Assembly (NCBI GenBank): GCA_021817825.1
Contig: JAKAFS010000043.1
Coordinates: 1-32,562, forward strand
Direction: 5' to 3'
From: Deltaproteobacteria bacterium
GTDB lineage: Bacteria > Desulfobacterota > Syntrophia > Syntrophales > UBA5619
Length of the DNA: 32,562 bases
Each line of letters opens with the position of its first letter. Position 1 is the first letter of the stretch. Made by a program: the position numbers and the translations under genes. This document shows positions 1-8,593 of the stretch, piece after piece. A model generated the notes under the pieces. That model saw only the letters and a list, made by a program, of their open reading frames with translations. It ran no database searches and had not been told where the DNA came from.

Positions 1-1
1 C

Positions 2-190
2 ACGACCCGGCAGGACTTCACCTCCTCCATGATCACCACGCTCAAGGATGGTTCGGCCAATCTGGTCAATTGCGACACTACCGAGGAAGGAGTGAATCTG
101 ACGACCCTCCAGACCCAGCAATCGTTGGCGATCAATTCGTTGAGCATTGCCAACCAGTCTGCCCAGTCGGTGCTGAGCCTCTTCTCGTAA
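2..190 (+). CDS. fliC: Flagellin, C-terminal fragment (cut by window edge)
   Basis: Reading from base 2 to the TAA at 188-190 gives 62 residues that match the conserved flagellin C-terminal D0 helix. The hallmarks are a region rich in Glu, Gly and Asn (TTEEGVNLTTLQTQQSLAIN) followed by LSIANQSAQSVLSLFS. Flagellin is exported by the flagellar type III system and polymerises into the filament; this end packs in the filament core. The gene converges with a leftward flagellar and glycosylation cluster, as in many flagellin-modification loci. The start and the variable domains lie outside the window. The family is sure; which of possibly several flagellin paralogues this is cannot be told. Confidence 0.9.
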   Translation, partial: TTRQDFTSSMITTLKDGSANLVNCDTTEEGVNLTTLQTQQSLAINSLSIANQSAQSVLSLFS

Positions 191-232
191 GCACGGGTTC
201 GAAAATCGGTTTGTAACCCTTTCACTTGATCG

Positions 233-275
233 TGCGGGGTGAGGATGGGGGATAACCTCCCATTTCCACCCCGCA
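233..275. terminator. Long hairpin between flagellin and convergent pseudogene
   Basis: TGCGGGGTG (233-241) pairs perfectly with CACCCCGCA (267-275), and an inner ATGGG/CCCAT stem lies within the loop. It sits 43 bp after the flagellin stop, between two convergent genes. It probably ends the flagellin transcript. The downstream strand has only a weak T-rich stretch, so a classical Rho-independent terminator is not certain. Confidence 0.5.
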
Positions 276-371
276 TGTGATTTTATCCGCTCCATTGAAC
301 AGGGGCATTTTAGCGATTCCGTCGCAGGGTTGCTTTAAAAGGAGGCGATAGGGAACGCGGGCGTCGGATCT

Positions 372-703
372 TTAAATGTGCTTCACGAGCTGACCGATCT
401 CGTCCGCATGGAATTGGCAGGGTCTGATGGAGTGGGCATCGTAAAAATAATTGTCTTTCAGCAGGGCAGGATCGTATTGCCAATGCGATCTGTCGATTCT
501 TCTTCCGTTTTGCCCGCCTTTGCGGGGAATAAGCAGGACCCTGTCTTCATTTTCTTGGCGAAAAGAGAAGATTTTATCTGACGAATACCTTTCGTCGGCA
601 AACCACTGATCTTTACCGGACAGAGATCCGCCGGGACGATGGGCCAGAAATCCAAATAGAGGGCATTCGAATCACTGCTCAAGATCACTTTTTCTATTTT
701 CAT
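372..703 (-). pseudogene. Decayed glycosyltransferase-like gene (internal deletion plus frameshift)
   Basis: The first 23 codons, from ATG at 701-703, read MKIEKVILSSDSNALYLDFW and look like a normal N-terminus. The frame then degenerates. In another frame of the same strand a protein-like stretch runs from about 635 to the TAA at 372-374: GKDQWFADERYSSDKIFSF, then RIDRSHWQYDPALLKDNYFY, then DAHSIRPCQFHADEIGQLVK. The two parts look like the ends of one sugar-transferase-like protein that lost its middle, probably more than 100 residues, and shifted frame at the junction. It sits between flagellin and two other glycosyltransferase-like genes, so a former role in flagellin decoration is likely. 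The family assignment is by resemblance only. Confidence 0.6.
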
Positions 704-755
704 TATCCTGCTCCGCTAAATGAGCAAATCCTGTGGCGAGAGATTGCACCGATCC

Positions 756-2933
756 CTATGGCTTACAGGAGGTGTCCGTTGGGGTGCGCCGTTTCACCAT
801 GGCATCGTGCTTTGACCCCACGGCTTGCATATAGGTTTTCAACCATTGCCGGGCGCTACGACTAAAATCATAGTTTTCTCTGACATAGCGATAGGCATTG
901 GCGGCGATCCGACACCTGAGCGCTCTATCCTGAACGAGCAGGCTGAGGTATTGCAGCCATTCCTGCTCGTTTGCGGCCAGAAAGCCGTTCTCTCCGTGCT
1001 GCACCTCCTCGTAGACCGTGTTTTTCGACAGGACGCAGGGGATCTTGGCGGCGCTCATCTCCAGGTATTTGAGATTGCTCTTGCCGGTAAGATTGAACTT
1101 CGACGGCGTCAGGGGAATGACGGCGATGTCGAGTTTCAGATCGCAGAGGACTCGGGCATAATCCTCGGTTTCGACAAAGGGGTGAAATTCCCGCGGGACG
1201 CCCTTCAGGACGTCTCCCACGATCTTCTTGACCTTGAGGGTCCTGTCGTTGACGATTTCCGGTCCGCTGCCGTTGACCTTTTCGTACTGCCGATAGACGC
1301 CGTCCGACCCCATCAGGACGAACTCGATCCGGTTGCCATGGAGCTTCTTCAATCGGCGAAAAACGTTCGCAAGGATTCGCAGATCCCCATAGTGCGTTTC
1401 CGATCCGGCCCAGCCGATCCGCACCTTGTCATTTGGCCGCTCGGCCAGGTCCACCGCGGGGAATTCCTCGAAATCGATGCAATTCGGCAGGACCGCATAA
1501 CGGATCCCGGCCAATTCCCGATAAAATTCCCCCAGCCCTTCCTTGGTCACGGTGACCAGATCGCAACCCTGCATCCAGCGGAGCATGTTCCGATAGGATG
1601 CGGTTTCCCGGTTGTAGAAATGGTGGGCCGGGTTGTCTTTGGGGATGGCATGGAGATTGTCGTCGATCTCGAAGATCTGCACCTTATTGAGCTTGCGGGC
1701 CAGTTCGAGGGACTTGTAGGCCTCGTCTCCGTGTTGCCTCTGCCACACGATGATATGGGACCAGAGGATCAGTTCCACCGGGACCGTGATCGTGGGAAAG
1801 GCGATGATCTGTGGGAGACGGTTGAGATATTTGGCCGGTCTCTGGATCCGGGCATAGCCGCAGCCGTAGGTGTCGGCCGCCACCATCAGGATGTTGATGG
1901 TGCGCCCCTCCCGAAGCAGGTCGTATTTCCGCTTGAATGCCTCCAGCCCGTTTTGGGACCAGAATGCCCGCTCCTGCGGGTCTGCCAGGCGATCGAGGCG
2001 GCCGATAATCGTTTCAATCCCCATGCCATTTTTTATCGACCATTGGGAGCGGGGATATTCTATGGGGATTCTGTCAATATTGGGGAATTTTGCTGCATGC
2101 TCCTTTTCTCCACCAGCGATTCCCATATTCTGTCCGGACGCGCCTTTAGGGGTAACTCCAGGAGAGACAGTTACTGTCTGGCTGGGACTCCGGCTCTCGC
2201 AGCAGACCGAATCCATCACCGGCACTTGGCATCCGGAGCCGTCCCGTAACCTTTCTTTTCCCTCCTGCGCACAGGCCAACCAATCCTGGTAGTGGTCTTG
2301 CCGCCGTTCTTCATCCTCGTTGAATACCTCGCCGACAAAGTGGAATTCCGGCCCCAGGGGATTGGGAAAGGGAATGCCCTCTGGAAACAGACCCAGGCTG
2401 TCATGGGCCAGGACACTGTCCCGGGATTGATAAAAACGGTAGATCGCCCGGAGGAACTCCTGATCGATGCCGTATTGCCAGTTGTCCCGTTCCTTGAACT
2501 GTTCGAGGAATGTCCGGATGGAATTTCCCATATCGAGATGGTTTTTCTTGATCCCCCACATGCCGCCCAGCACGGGGAGATGGTGCGCCGGATGGTCCCG
2601 CATGACATGCATGGTCTTGTCGGAAGCCAGCCATTCCTCGACACACTCCTTTTCCCGAACCGTCAATCGGGAATCCGTATCCCTGCTGATGAAGACCTCG
2701 GCCTCGGGCAGAAAACGCCACATCATGCCGGGCAAGGCGGAGTCGGTCATGTCTTTGAGTTCCACATGCCCATACTGTCTATAGCGCTCTATGTACTTTT
2801 GGGGAACGGTTTCATTGAAATAGATCCACACCGACCATCCAGGATAAATGACCGGGGCCAATTCGATGTTCCTCAGCATGCCTTCGGTGTAGATCTTCTT
2901 ATCCCCATAGAGGCTGTATGCGATGACCTTCAT
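756..2933 (-). CDS. Two-domain glycosyltransferase, probably flagellin-modifying
   Basis: 725 residues; the ATG at 2931-2933 follows GAGAGGAAA at normal spacing. Residues 1 to about 220 form a transferase-like domain with an acidic FISRDTDSR motif (DTD at 85-87) that may bind metal and nucleotide sugar. A low-complexity linker follows (about 235-300). From about 345 to the end it resembles GT-B glycosyltransferases of family 4 type: an N-terminal Rossmann start (INILMVAADTYGCGYARIQR), then RIGWAGSETHYGD, the donor-site region SNLKYLEMSAAKIPCVLS, and the late helix VRENYDFSRSARQWLKTY. No membrane segment or signal peptide is seen, so it is cytoplasmic. It lies downstream of hook genes and near flagellin. 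Transfer of sugars to flagellin is the best inference, but donor and acceptor are unknown. Confidence 0.75.
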   Translation of the reverse strand: MKVIAYSLYGDKKIYTEGMLRNIELAPVIYPGWSVWIYFNETVPQKYIERYRQYGHVELKDMTDSALPGMMWRFLPEAEVFISRDTDSRLTVREKECVEEWLASDKTMHVMRDHPAHHLPVLGGMWGIKKNHLDMGNSIRTFLEQFKERDNWQYGIDQEFLRAIYRFYQSRDSVLAHDSLGLFPEGIPFPNPLGPEFHFVGEVFNEDEERRQDHYQDWLACAQEGKERLRDGSGCQVPVMDSVCCESRSPSQTVTVSPGVTPKGASGQNMGIAGGEKEHAAKFPNIDRIPIEYPRSQWSIKNGMGIETIIGRLDRLADPQERAFWSQNGLEAFKRKYDLLREGRTINILMVAADTYGCGYARIQRPAKYLNRLPQIIAFPTITVPVELILWSHIIVWQRQHGDEAYKSLELARKLNKVQIFEIDDNLHAIPKDNPAHHFYNRETASYRNMLRWMQGCDLVTVTKEGLGEFYRELAGIRYAVLPNCIDFEEFPAVDLAERPNDKVRIGWAGSETHYGDLRILANVFRRLKKLHGNRIEFVLMGSDGVYRQYEKVNGSGPEIVNDRTLKVKKIVGDVLKGVPREFHPFVETEDYARVLCDLKLDIAVIPLTPSKFNLTGKSNLKYLEMSAAKIPCVLSKNTVYEEVQHGENGFLAANEQEWLQYLSLLVQDRALRCRIAANAYRYVRENYDFSRSARQWLKTYMQAVGSKHDAMVKRRTPTDTSCKP

Positions 2934-2967
2934 CGTCTTTCCTCTCCATGTAATAATCCCTCTTTTC

Positions 2968-2986
2968 GCCCCTCTCTCAGAGGGGC
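2968..2986. other. Perfect 8-bp hairpin in the glycosyltransferase intergenic gap
   Basis: GCCCCTCT and AGAGGGGC form a perfect stem with a 3-base loop in the 77-bp gap between the gene ending at 3011 and the one starting at 2933. No T-run follows on either strand. It may be an attenuator or an mRNA-stabilising element rather than a terminator. Confidence 0.35.
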
Positions 2987-3010
2987 ACCAGGCCGATCGG
3001 CAGCCTTGCC

Positions 3011-3754
3011 TCAGGCTTCGGCCAAGAACCGGATATGTTCCCGATAATCCTTCTGAATCCCCTGGTTATAGACGGCCTGGGTTTGGTGAGAATCGAGAAA
3101 ATAATGTTTGAGGACACTGCCGATGAAATTGTATTTAATGCCGTGGAGGACACAAAAGACGGTTAACGCCCTTTCGACCGTGTGGCCGATACCGGAATAA
3201 TCCTTAAAGTCGGAGTGGAGAAATTCGGCGAACCAGTTGACGAAGGCCGTAAGCGTCTCCTTTTTCCAGAGGGAGTTGGACGAGCCCATCCATTTTTCCT
3301 GATGATGGGTCTCGATAAACCGTTGCCGCTTCTCTTTAAAAACCTCGATTCCCGTCTCTCCCAAGAACTCATGGAGATATTCATAAAACATGAAGTCCTT
3401 GTCTATCGGCAGGAAGGAGAAGACCTCCTTGGTCCGGGACTGCTTGACGGCCTGATTGACGATCCGCTCGAATTTGTCGTTCAGCACGACATCGTATTCC
3501 AAGAGCAAGTTATACTTGCCGGTGAGCAGGTGGTTCCTCACCAGGGCATACCACCCCGTGAAGGTCACCAACTTAGGCAGATGTTCGATATTCTCGGGCA
3601 GGGAACGGGCCACGATCACCTTTTCCGATGGCGTCACCTCCTGGTTGCCCAGAAACACATATTTGTAATGGCGCCCGAATCGCTTTGCAAACTTCCCGGT
3701 TCTTTCATATTCGGTGATGATATTGCTGTCATGAACAAAGATAAACGTGTCCAT
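3011..3754 (-). CDS. Uncharacterised protein of flagellar glycosylation cluster
   Basis: An ATG at 3752-3754 gives 247 residues beginning MDTFIFVHDSNIITEYERTG. It is preferred over an upstream in-frame ATG at 3805 because AGGGAG lies 9 bases before it and the extra residues look unlike protein. An acidic cluster, LLLEYDVVLND, could be a metal/nucleotide-sugar site, and the overall look (VHDSN start, a YDVVL acidic strand, conserved WMGSSNSLWKKE) suggests a glycosyltransferase-fold enzyme. I do not recognise a named family. It lies directly upstream of the large glycosyltransferase on the same strand, so a joint role in modifying flagellin or a surface glycan is inferred. Confidence 0.6.
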   Translation of the reverse strand: MDTFIFVHDSNIITEYERTGKFAKRFGRHYKYVFLGNQEVTPSEKVIVARSLPENIEHLPKLVTFTGWYALVRNHLLTGKYNLLLEYDVVLNDKFERIVNQAVKQSRTKEVFSFLPIDKDFMFYEYLHEFLGETGIEVFKEKRQRFIETHHQEKWMGSSNSLWKKETLTAFVNWFAEFLHSDFKDYSGIGHTVERALTVFCVLHGIKYNFIGSVLKHYFLDSHQTQAVYNQGIQKDYREHIRFLAEA

Positions 3755-3890
3755 TGCAAGGGACTCCCTTCCCTGTTTTAGTGCCTTTTGCGGCTCTCTG
3801 CACAATGGCTCTCAGCGGACTCGCAGAGCGCCTTCCGTGTGATTGCTTCCCGATAGATGCCGGTATTCCAAGGGACACCGCGTTGATGGC

Positions 3891-4217
3891 TTAATGCCAT
3901 TGTCCCCTTTCCTGGTTCATCTGGTGCAGGGAAGTCATGGCGATCGACGCTGGAGTCTTCTCGTTCTTTCCCTTTGCCTTCATCTCCCGGCCCACCCTCT
4001 TATCCGCCAAGGCCATCGGGGCTCTTTTCAGCAATAAGGATTTCCAGTTTTTGATCTGATTGGGGTTGATGTCGTATTCCTGGGCCAGTTCATTCAGACT
4101 TCTTCTCCCCGTGAGCCATTCCGAAAGGATAAAGGCTTTGAAGTCGCCGGTGAATGATCGTCGCTTGATCCTGTTTTCCGCTGTAAAATACGGCTTATCC
4201 TTCACTGAATCTTCCAT
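3891..4217 (-). mobile_element. IS3-family OrfA-like transposase remnant
   Basis: 108 residues. The first 65 or so match the helix-turn-helix part of IS3-family OrfA: RRSFTGDFKA, then SLNELAQEYDINPNQIKNWK. In complete IS3 elements OrfA ends in a leucine zipper and is followed by an overlapping OrfB carrying the DDE catalytic domain. Here the sequence leaves the family after IKNWKSLLLKRAPMALADK, there is no OrfB in the 137 bp that follow, and no terminal inverted repeats were found. It therefore cannot transpose by itself. It interrupts a run of flagellar genes. It may be dead, or it may persist as a small DNA-binding protein. Confidence 0.7.
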
Positions 4218-4260
4218 GCGCTGGTCACCTCAATAGGTTCGGATCCCCATGATGTTGTCT

Positions 4261-4707
4261 CTATCCCTTGATCTGGATGGAGCGATATTCTTCCTTGGCA
4301 AGCTGCTTCTGTGGATTCTCCCCGCTGGGCGCCTTCTTTCTCAGCCCCGCCGCCAGACTCAAGCTGATATTGATGATCGGCGTCAGTTTTTCCGGCGCAG
4401 GATGGGCCATAATGGAGAAGATCTGCTTGTCGATGAAGGCGCCCAGGGACAGGAGGTTCAATCGCAGGTCGCGGGGAAGCCGGCAATCCTGGGAGGCGAG
4501 ATCGGCCTGAAAGATGCTCCATATCTGCTGGTTGAACCGGAGAGCCTCGGCGAGCAAGGGGCCTATGGCCTCCGACTCCCAGCAATCAATGCACATTTTG
4601 AGTTTCAGGGCCCCCTTGGTCAGCACCTTGGCCTCTGTTTCCCGAGGCGTATCTCCCATTTTTCCTATCTTTTCATAAATGTTCAGGTGATTATCTTTTT
4701 GCATCAT
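4261..4707 (-). CDS. flaF: Flagellar biosynthesis regulator FlaF
   Basis: 148 residues. The FlaF pattern is visible throughout: NIYEKIGKMGDTPRETEAKV at the N-terminus, then FNQQIWSIFQADLA, then LPRDLRLNLLSLGAFIDKQI, then a C-terminal PIINISLSLAAGL helix. In alphaproteobacteria FlaF promotes flagellin synthesis or secretion and opposes FlbT, a flagellin mRNA regulator. No flbT is seen in this window. The start is one of two consecutive ATGs (4702-4707), and GAGGAG lies 5 bases before the first. It follows flgL by 30 bp and should be cotranscribed with the hook-filament junction genes. The C-terminal tail of about 25 residues is charged and probably disordered. Confidence 0.8.
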   Translation of the reverse strand: MMQKDNHLNIYEKIGKMGDTPRETEAKVLTKGALKLKMCIDCWESEAIGPLLAEALRFNQQIWSIFQADLASQDCRLPRDLRLNLLSLGAFIDKQIFSIMAHPAPEKLTPIINISLSLAAGLRKKAPSGENPQKQLAKEEYRSIQIKG

Positions 4708-4737
4708 CCATTCTCCTCATTGATCATCGTTGGGCCT

Positions 4738-5853
4738 CTACAGGTAGTCCGTCAGCTTCGACCGCTTCAGGAGGTTGGAAACGGTCTCCAAGGTGACCTT
4801 GTAGGCCGTCGACTGGGCTTCGAGTTCCACGGCTGCGGTGGTGGTGTCTGCATTCTCCAGCCGCGACGCCTCATCCGCGATCGTCTGGAGATAGGAATCG
4901 ATACGGGTGTCGGAAATTTCCAATTGCGAAGAAATATTGGATAATTTGACCTGCTCGTTGGTGATGTCGCCGATCGAGGACTCAAGCGCGGCAGTCAACT
5001 CCGTGGCCAGGGCATCGGTGTAGGACGATGTCTCCATGGCCAGGATCGCTTGGCTCAACGCACACAGCGCACTGCCAAAGATCGATCCGTCGTTGCCAAT
5101 GGTGACCGTGCTGTTACTGCTTATTGGCACCTCTTTTCCGCCACCGGTGGTCCCCCGGTAGGCGGCATAGGCGGCGACCTCGTTCCCCGAACTGCCCGTG
5201 GCACTGACGGTTACGGAATAGGAGCCGTCGGCCAGCACATTGCCGCCGTCATCCAGGCCGTCCCAGGCATAAGTGTTGCTCCCGGCGTTGACACTGGAGG
5301 CAGACAAGGTCCGCACGGCGGCTCCCTGGTCGTTCGCGATCGTGATCGTGACCGAGGCAGCGTCGTCGGCCAGGCCATAGACCAGGTCATCAGCTATCCC
5401 TGCGGAGATGGAAACCGCATCGGAATAGGGAGTTGCCAACGAATTATCGCCGCCGTAGAGATAGATCCCGCTCAACTTCGTGTTCGCCAAGTCCATGATC
5501 TGCGAATAGATCGACCGGAGCGTCTCAAGATAGGTCTCTGTGGTCTCGTTGCTCCAATCGTCTGCGGTCTGAGCGATCTCCCGGGCCGATTCCAGGAGGC
5601 TCGTCACCGCTTCCAAGGTGTTGTTTCCCGCCTCGATCCTGGTGTCGGCTTCGCTGATATTCGCCAGATACTTCGAATATTGGGAAATGGTGCTCCGATC
5701 GGACAGGATCTGTCCCATGGCTTCCGGGTTGTCCGAAGGCTTGTTGACCTGCTTTCCCGAGGAGACCACCAGAGAGATCTCATTTAACGTCGCACTTTGC
5801 TTCCTGATCCAATAGATGGATTCATTGGTGATCATGCTGTCGGTCACGCGCAT
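4738..5853 (-). CDS. flgL: Hook-filament junction protein FlgL with FlgD-type Ig insert
   Basis: The ATG at 5851-5853 is chosen because AAGGAGGG lies 4 bases upstream; the 12 extra in-frame residues before it are unlikely to be translated. The protein has 371 residues. The N-terminal helix (MRVTDSMITNESIYWIRKQS, then VNKPSDNPEAM) and the C-terminal helix (ELEAQSTAYKVTLETVSNLL) are typical of FlgL/HAP3, which joins the hook to the filament and is exported by the flagellar type III apparatus. Unusually, residues about 166-225 form a domain like the Ig-like half of hook-cap protein FlgD: VTITIANDQGAAVRTLSASS, then AWDGLDDGGNVLADGSYSVT. The same signature occurs in FlgD in this window. The order flgK-flgL-flaF supports the assignment. 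Confidence 0.92.
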   Translation of the reverse strand: MRVTDSMITNESIYWIRKQSATLNEISLVVSSGKQVNKPSDNPEAMGQILSDRSTISQYSKYLANISEADTRIEAGNNTLEAVTSLLESAREIAQTADDWSNETTETYLETLRSIYSQIMDLANTKLSGIYLYGGDNSLATPYSDAVSISAGIADDLVYGLADDAASVTITIANDQGAAVRTLSASSVNAGSNTYAWDGLDDGGNVLADGSYSVTVSATGSSGNEVAAYAAYRGTTGGGKEVPISSNSTVTIGNDGSIFGSALCALSQAILAMETSSYTDALATELTAALESSIGDITNEQVKLSNISSQLEISDTRIDSYLQTIADEASRLENADTTTAAVELEAQSTAYKVTLETVSNLLKRSKLTDYL

Positions 5854-5892
5854 CTTACCCTCCTTGCCTTTAGAACCTGTTTTCAACATGGT

Positions 5893-7248
5893 TTACATCT
5901 CCAAGATGGTTTCCAGCATTTCATCTAAAACGGTGATCAACTTGGCCGAAGCCTGGTAAACGCTTTGATATGCCAATAGCTTGGTCTGCTCTTCGTCCGT
6001 GGAGACGGCGGAAACGGAATCCCGCAGATTTTGATAGAGGGTTACGGTGTCCGACTGGGAATCATACCGATCACCGGCCTTCTCGACATCGGTTCCCACC
6101 CGGGTCACGAGGGCGCTGTAGAAGTCGCTGTAGGTGGCGGTGCCGCCGCTCAAGAGCAGGCTTTCCTGTAGCGCAGCGATGGCGGTCGCAATGGAACCGT
6201 CGGTGGACTGGGCACTGGCCGTGTCGGATGCCGCGACCAGACCGGCATCAGCCAGGATCGTTGCACTGACCGCCATGTCCGCGGCCGTGGTCCCGGAGAA
6301 AAATGCGGTGCCGGCATCGCCGTTCAAATCGTAACCCGTGGTGTGGAGATCATTGACCGCTTCAATGAGCGTGGCAGCCAACGTGTCCAGGGAGCCCAAA
6401 TAGGAAGGAATCGTTTCGTCGCGAACTTCCAGTTCGCCTCCCAGCTTCCCGCCGGTCATCTCCGAGGTGATGACTGCGGCATTGCCCTGGTCGTCGATCC
6501 AGGTCACGTCCTGCAGGCCGGTCGTCGCATTCGTGGCCGTACCCAGGGACCAGGTGGTCGTCCCCTGGACAAGGGGGGAGCCGTTCGTCAGGTTAATGCT
6601 TATCTGTCCATTGTCGCCGGTATAAGTAGTGATGTCGGTCAACGAAGCGAGGTCTTTTACCAGGGTTTCGAGGTTGTCCTGTAGGCTGCCGGTATCCTGC
6701 CCCTTGGCGCTGACTTGGGCGATCTGCTGATTCAGTGCCGCGATTTTCCGAATATCCTCATTGATGGCCGCCACCGTGTCTGCGACGTCATCGTCGATCG
6801 CCTGCTGCTGTTCGCTGAGTGAAGAACGCTTGCTGTTGAAGAGCCCGGCCAGGGTGTTCGCGTCGGAAACCAAGCTGGACCGCTCTGCGGTCCCTGTGGG
6901 ATTGTCTGCCAGGTCCTGCCAGGCGCTCCAGAATTCGCTCAACGCCTCGCTCAGCCCTGATCCCTCCGACTCAGCAAAGATCCCTTCGATGCTTCCCAGG
7001 TATTCCGCCTGGGCCGTATACTTGCCGAGATCCGTCTGGACGGAGACCAACTGATTGGTCAGGAAGGTGTCGTAGACGCGCTTGGCAGAGGCCGTGGTCC
7101 CGTCGTTGGTATCATTGAAGACGACGGTTTCCCTCGTATACCCATCGGTGGTGGCGTTGACGATATTCCGGCTCGTCACCGAGATGGCGTATTGCTGGGT
7201 CAGCAGGCTGCTGACCGTATTGTTCATGATTGAAGAGATTGTGGTCAT
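5893..7248 (-). CDS. flgK: Flagellar hook-associated protein 1 FlgK
   Basis: 451 residues; the ATG at 7246-7248 is preceded by AGGGGA with 6 bases between. The N-terminal rod/hook signature is QQYAISVTSRNIVNATTDGY and the C-terminal D0 helix is LLAYQSVYQASAKLITVLDE. The coiled-coil region NEDIRKIAALNQQIAQVSAK and the SLQDNLETLVKDLA segment are typical of FlgK. The protein forms the first junction zone between hook and filament and is exported through the growing flagellum. The gene sits 64 bp after flgE and 39 bp before the flgL start. It is shorter than the roughly 550-residue enterobacterial FlgK because its surface domains are small. Confidence 0.93.
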   Translation of the reverse strand: MTTISSIMNNTVSSLLTQQYAISVTSRNIVNATTDGYTRETVVFNDTNDGTTASAKRVYDTFLTNQLVSVQTDLGKYTAQAEYLGSIEGIFAESEGSGLSEALSEFWSAWQDLADNPTGTAERSSLVSDANTLAGLFNSKRSSLSEQQQAIDDDVADTVAAINEDIRKIAALNQQIAQVSAKGQDTGSLQDNLETLVKDLASLTDITTYTGDNGQISINLTNGSPLVQGTTTWSLGTATNATTGLQDVTWIDDQGNAAVITSEMTGGKLGGELEVRDETIPSYLGSLDTLAATLIEAVNDLHTTGYDLNGDAGTAFFSGTTAADMAVSATILADAGLVAASDTASAQSTDGSIATAIAALQESLLLSGGTATYSDFYSALVTRVGTDVEKAGDRYDSQSDTVTLYQNLRDSVSAVSTDEEQTKLLAYQSVYQASAKLITVLDEMLETILEM

Positions 7249-7312
7249 ATGTTTTCCCCTATCGGCTCGACAAGCCTAACTTTTTCACACCCTTCACCCT
7301 ATCCCTGGACCA

Positions 7313-8527
7313 TTACTTCATGTTGACCGTGGTCTGGAGGACCTCGTCCGCGGTGGTAAAGACCTTGGCGCAGGCCTGATAGGCCCGTTGCGCCGTGATC
7401 AGATTTGCCAGTTGCGAAGTCAAATCGACATTGGAAGACTCCAGGCTCTCCGAGGAGATGGTGCCGAACTGCCCGGTCCCGGGCGTGCCGAGCACCGCTT
7501 CCCCGGAGGAAAAGCTGGCGCTGTAGAGACCGCTGCCCTCGTCCTTGAGTCCCTCGTAATTGGAAAAATTCGCCAAGGAGAGCTGATAGAGATCGGCAGA
7601 GGAACCATCGGAATAGGAACCGATCACGATGCCGTTTTCATCGACAGTGATCCCTTGGAGTGTCACCGACGGCGAGCCGTTTTGGCTGGAATCGTTGAGT
7701 ACGCTGTCGCTCGCGTACTGAACGAGATTTCCGTTCGTGGTTCCGTCATCGTTATAGATATCCCAGATGATGGTCTGCCCGGTCGTCGCCCCATTGGTCA
7801 GGTTCAGAGTGAATACCGGATCTGCCGTTCCTGTTTGCAGGGTGCCGCTGGTGCTGAAGGTTAAGGTGCCGGTTCCCCCGGTCAGGGTTCCGTATTCCGA
7901 GGCAATGCTGGCTGCATAGGTCCAGGTATTGTCGGTCGTCGACTTGGTATAGGTCATCGTGATGGGGATCTCGTTTCCCAGCGAATCGTAGACGACCGTG
8001 GTGGTCGAAAAGGTGCCGCCCGACACCTCCTCGGAGTTGAGAGAAAGGCTGGTAGACATCGATGTCGTCGTGACGGGAACGGAGGATTCAAAGGAGATAA
8101 CGATATCCCCCAGGGCCCCGAGACTGCCGTTCTCGGCAATGCTATACCCCTGAACGGCGTTGCCGTTGTCGTCGACCAGGGTATTGTTGCTGTCGAAAGA
8201 GAAGGACCCGTTCCTGGTATAGTATGTCTGCCCATCATCGGTCTTGACGACAAAGAAGCCGTTGCCGTTGATCGCCAGGTCTGTCGCGGAAGTGGTGCCG
8301 GTCACACTTCCCTGGGTCCAATCCGTGGCGATGTCGCTGACCGTCACTCCCGAACCGGTCGTTGATGTCGCCGAGGCCGAAAGGCTCTGATTGAGCAGGT
8401 CGGCGAAGGTGACACTGCTCGTCTTGTAGGACGTGGTCCCGGAATTGGCGATATTATTGCTGATCACAGAGATCATCTCGTTATAGGCATTGAGTCCACT
8501 AACGCTGGTCATCAAAGAACTGCTCAT
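7313..8527 (-). CDS. flgE: Flagellar hook protein FlgE
   Basis: 404 residues. The start MSSSLMTSVSGLNAYNEMIS and the conserved NNIANSGTTSYKTSSVTFAD motif mark the rod/hook/basal-body N-terminal helix. The C-terminus (DLTSQLANLITAQRAYQACA) is the FlgE core helix. The middle contains DLAINGNGFFVVK, the conserved strand of hook proteins. The rest is a Ser/Thr/Gly-rich outer domain. FlgE polymerises into the hook on the cap made by FlgD, whose gene ends 66 bp upstream. The length is close to that of E. coli FlgE (402), so no large insertion is present. Confidence 0.94.
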   Translation of the reverse strand: MSSSLMTSVSGLNAYNEMISVISNNIANSGTTSYKTSSVTFADLLNQSLSASATSTTGSGVTVSDIATDWTQGSVTGTTSATDLAINGNGFFVVKTDDGQTYYTRNGSFSFDSNNTLVDDNGNAVQGYSIAENGSLGALGDIVISFESSVPVTTTSMSTSLSLNSEEVSGGTFSTTTVVYDSLGNEIPITMTYTKSTTDNTWTYAASIASEYGTLTGGTGTLTFSTSGTLQTGTADPVFTLNLTNGATTGQTIIWDIYNDDGTTNGNLVQYASDSVLNDSSQNGSPSVTLQGITVDENGIVIGSYSDGSSADLYQLSLANFSNYEGLKDEGSGLYSASFSSGEAVLGTPGTGQFGTISSESLESSNVDLTSQLANLITAQRAYQACAKVFTTADEVLQTTVNMK

Positions 8528-8593
8528 TTTCCCCTCCTCGTAAGGATTGTTTTAGACGTTATGGGTGGCCGGAGGGCTCGTGAACGTGCACCC

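Noticed and set aside
825..2249. Long open frame (474 codons) on the plus strand inside the large glycosyltransferase gene
   Set aside because: It is antisense to a clear gene; its product is rich in Pro, Gly and Arg without domain patterns, as expected from GC-rich antisense frames.
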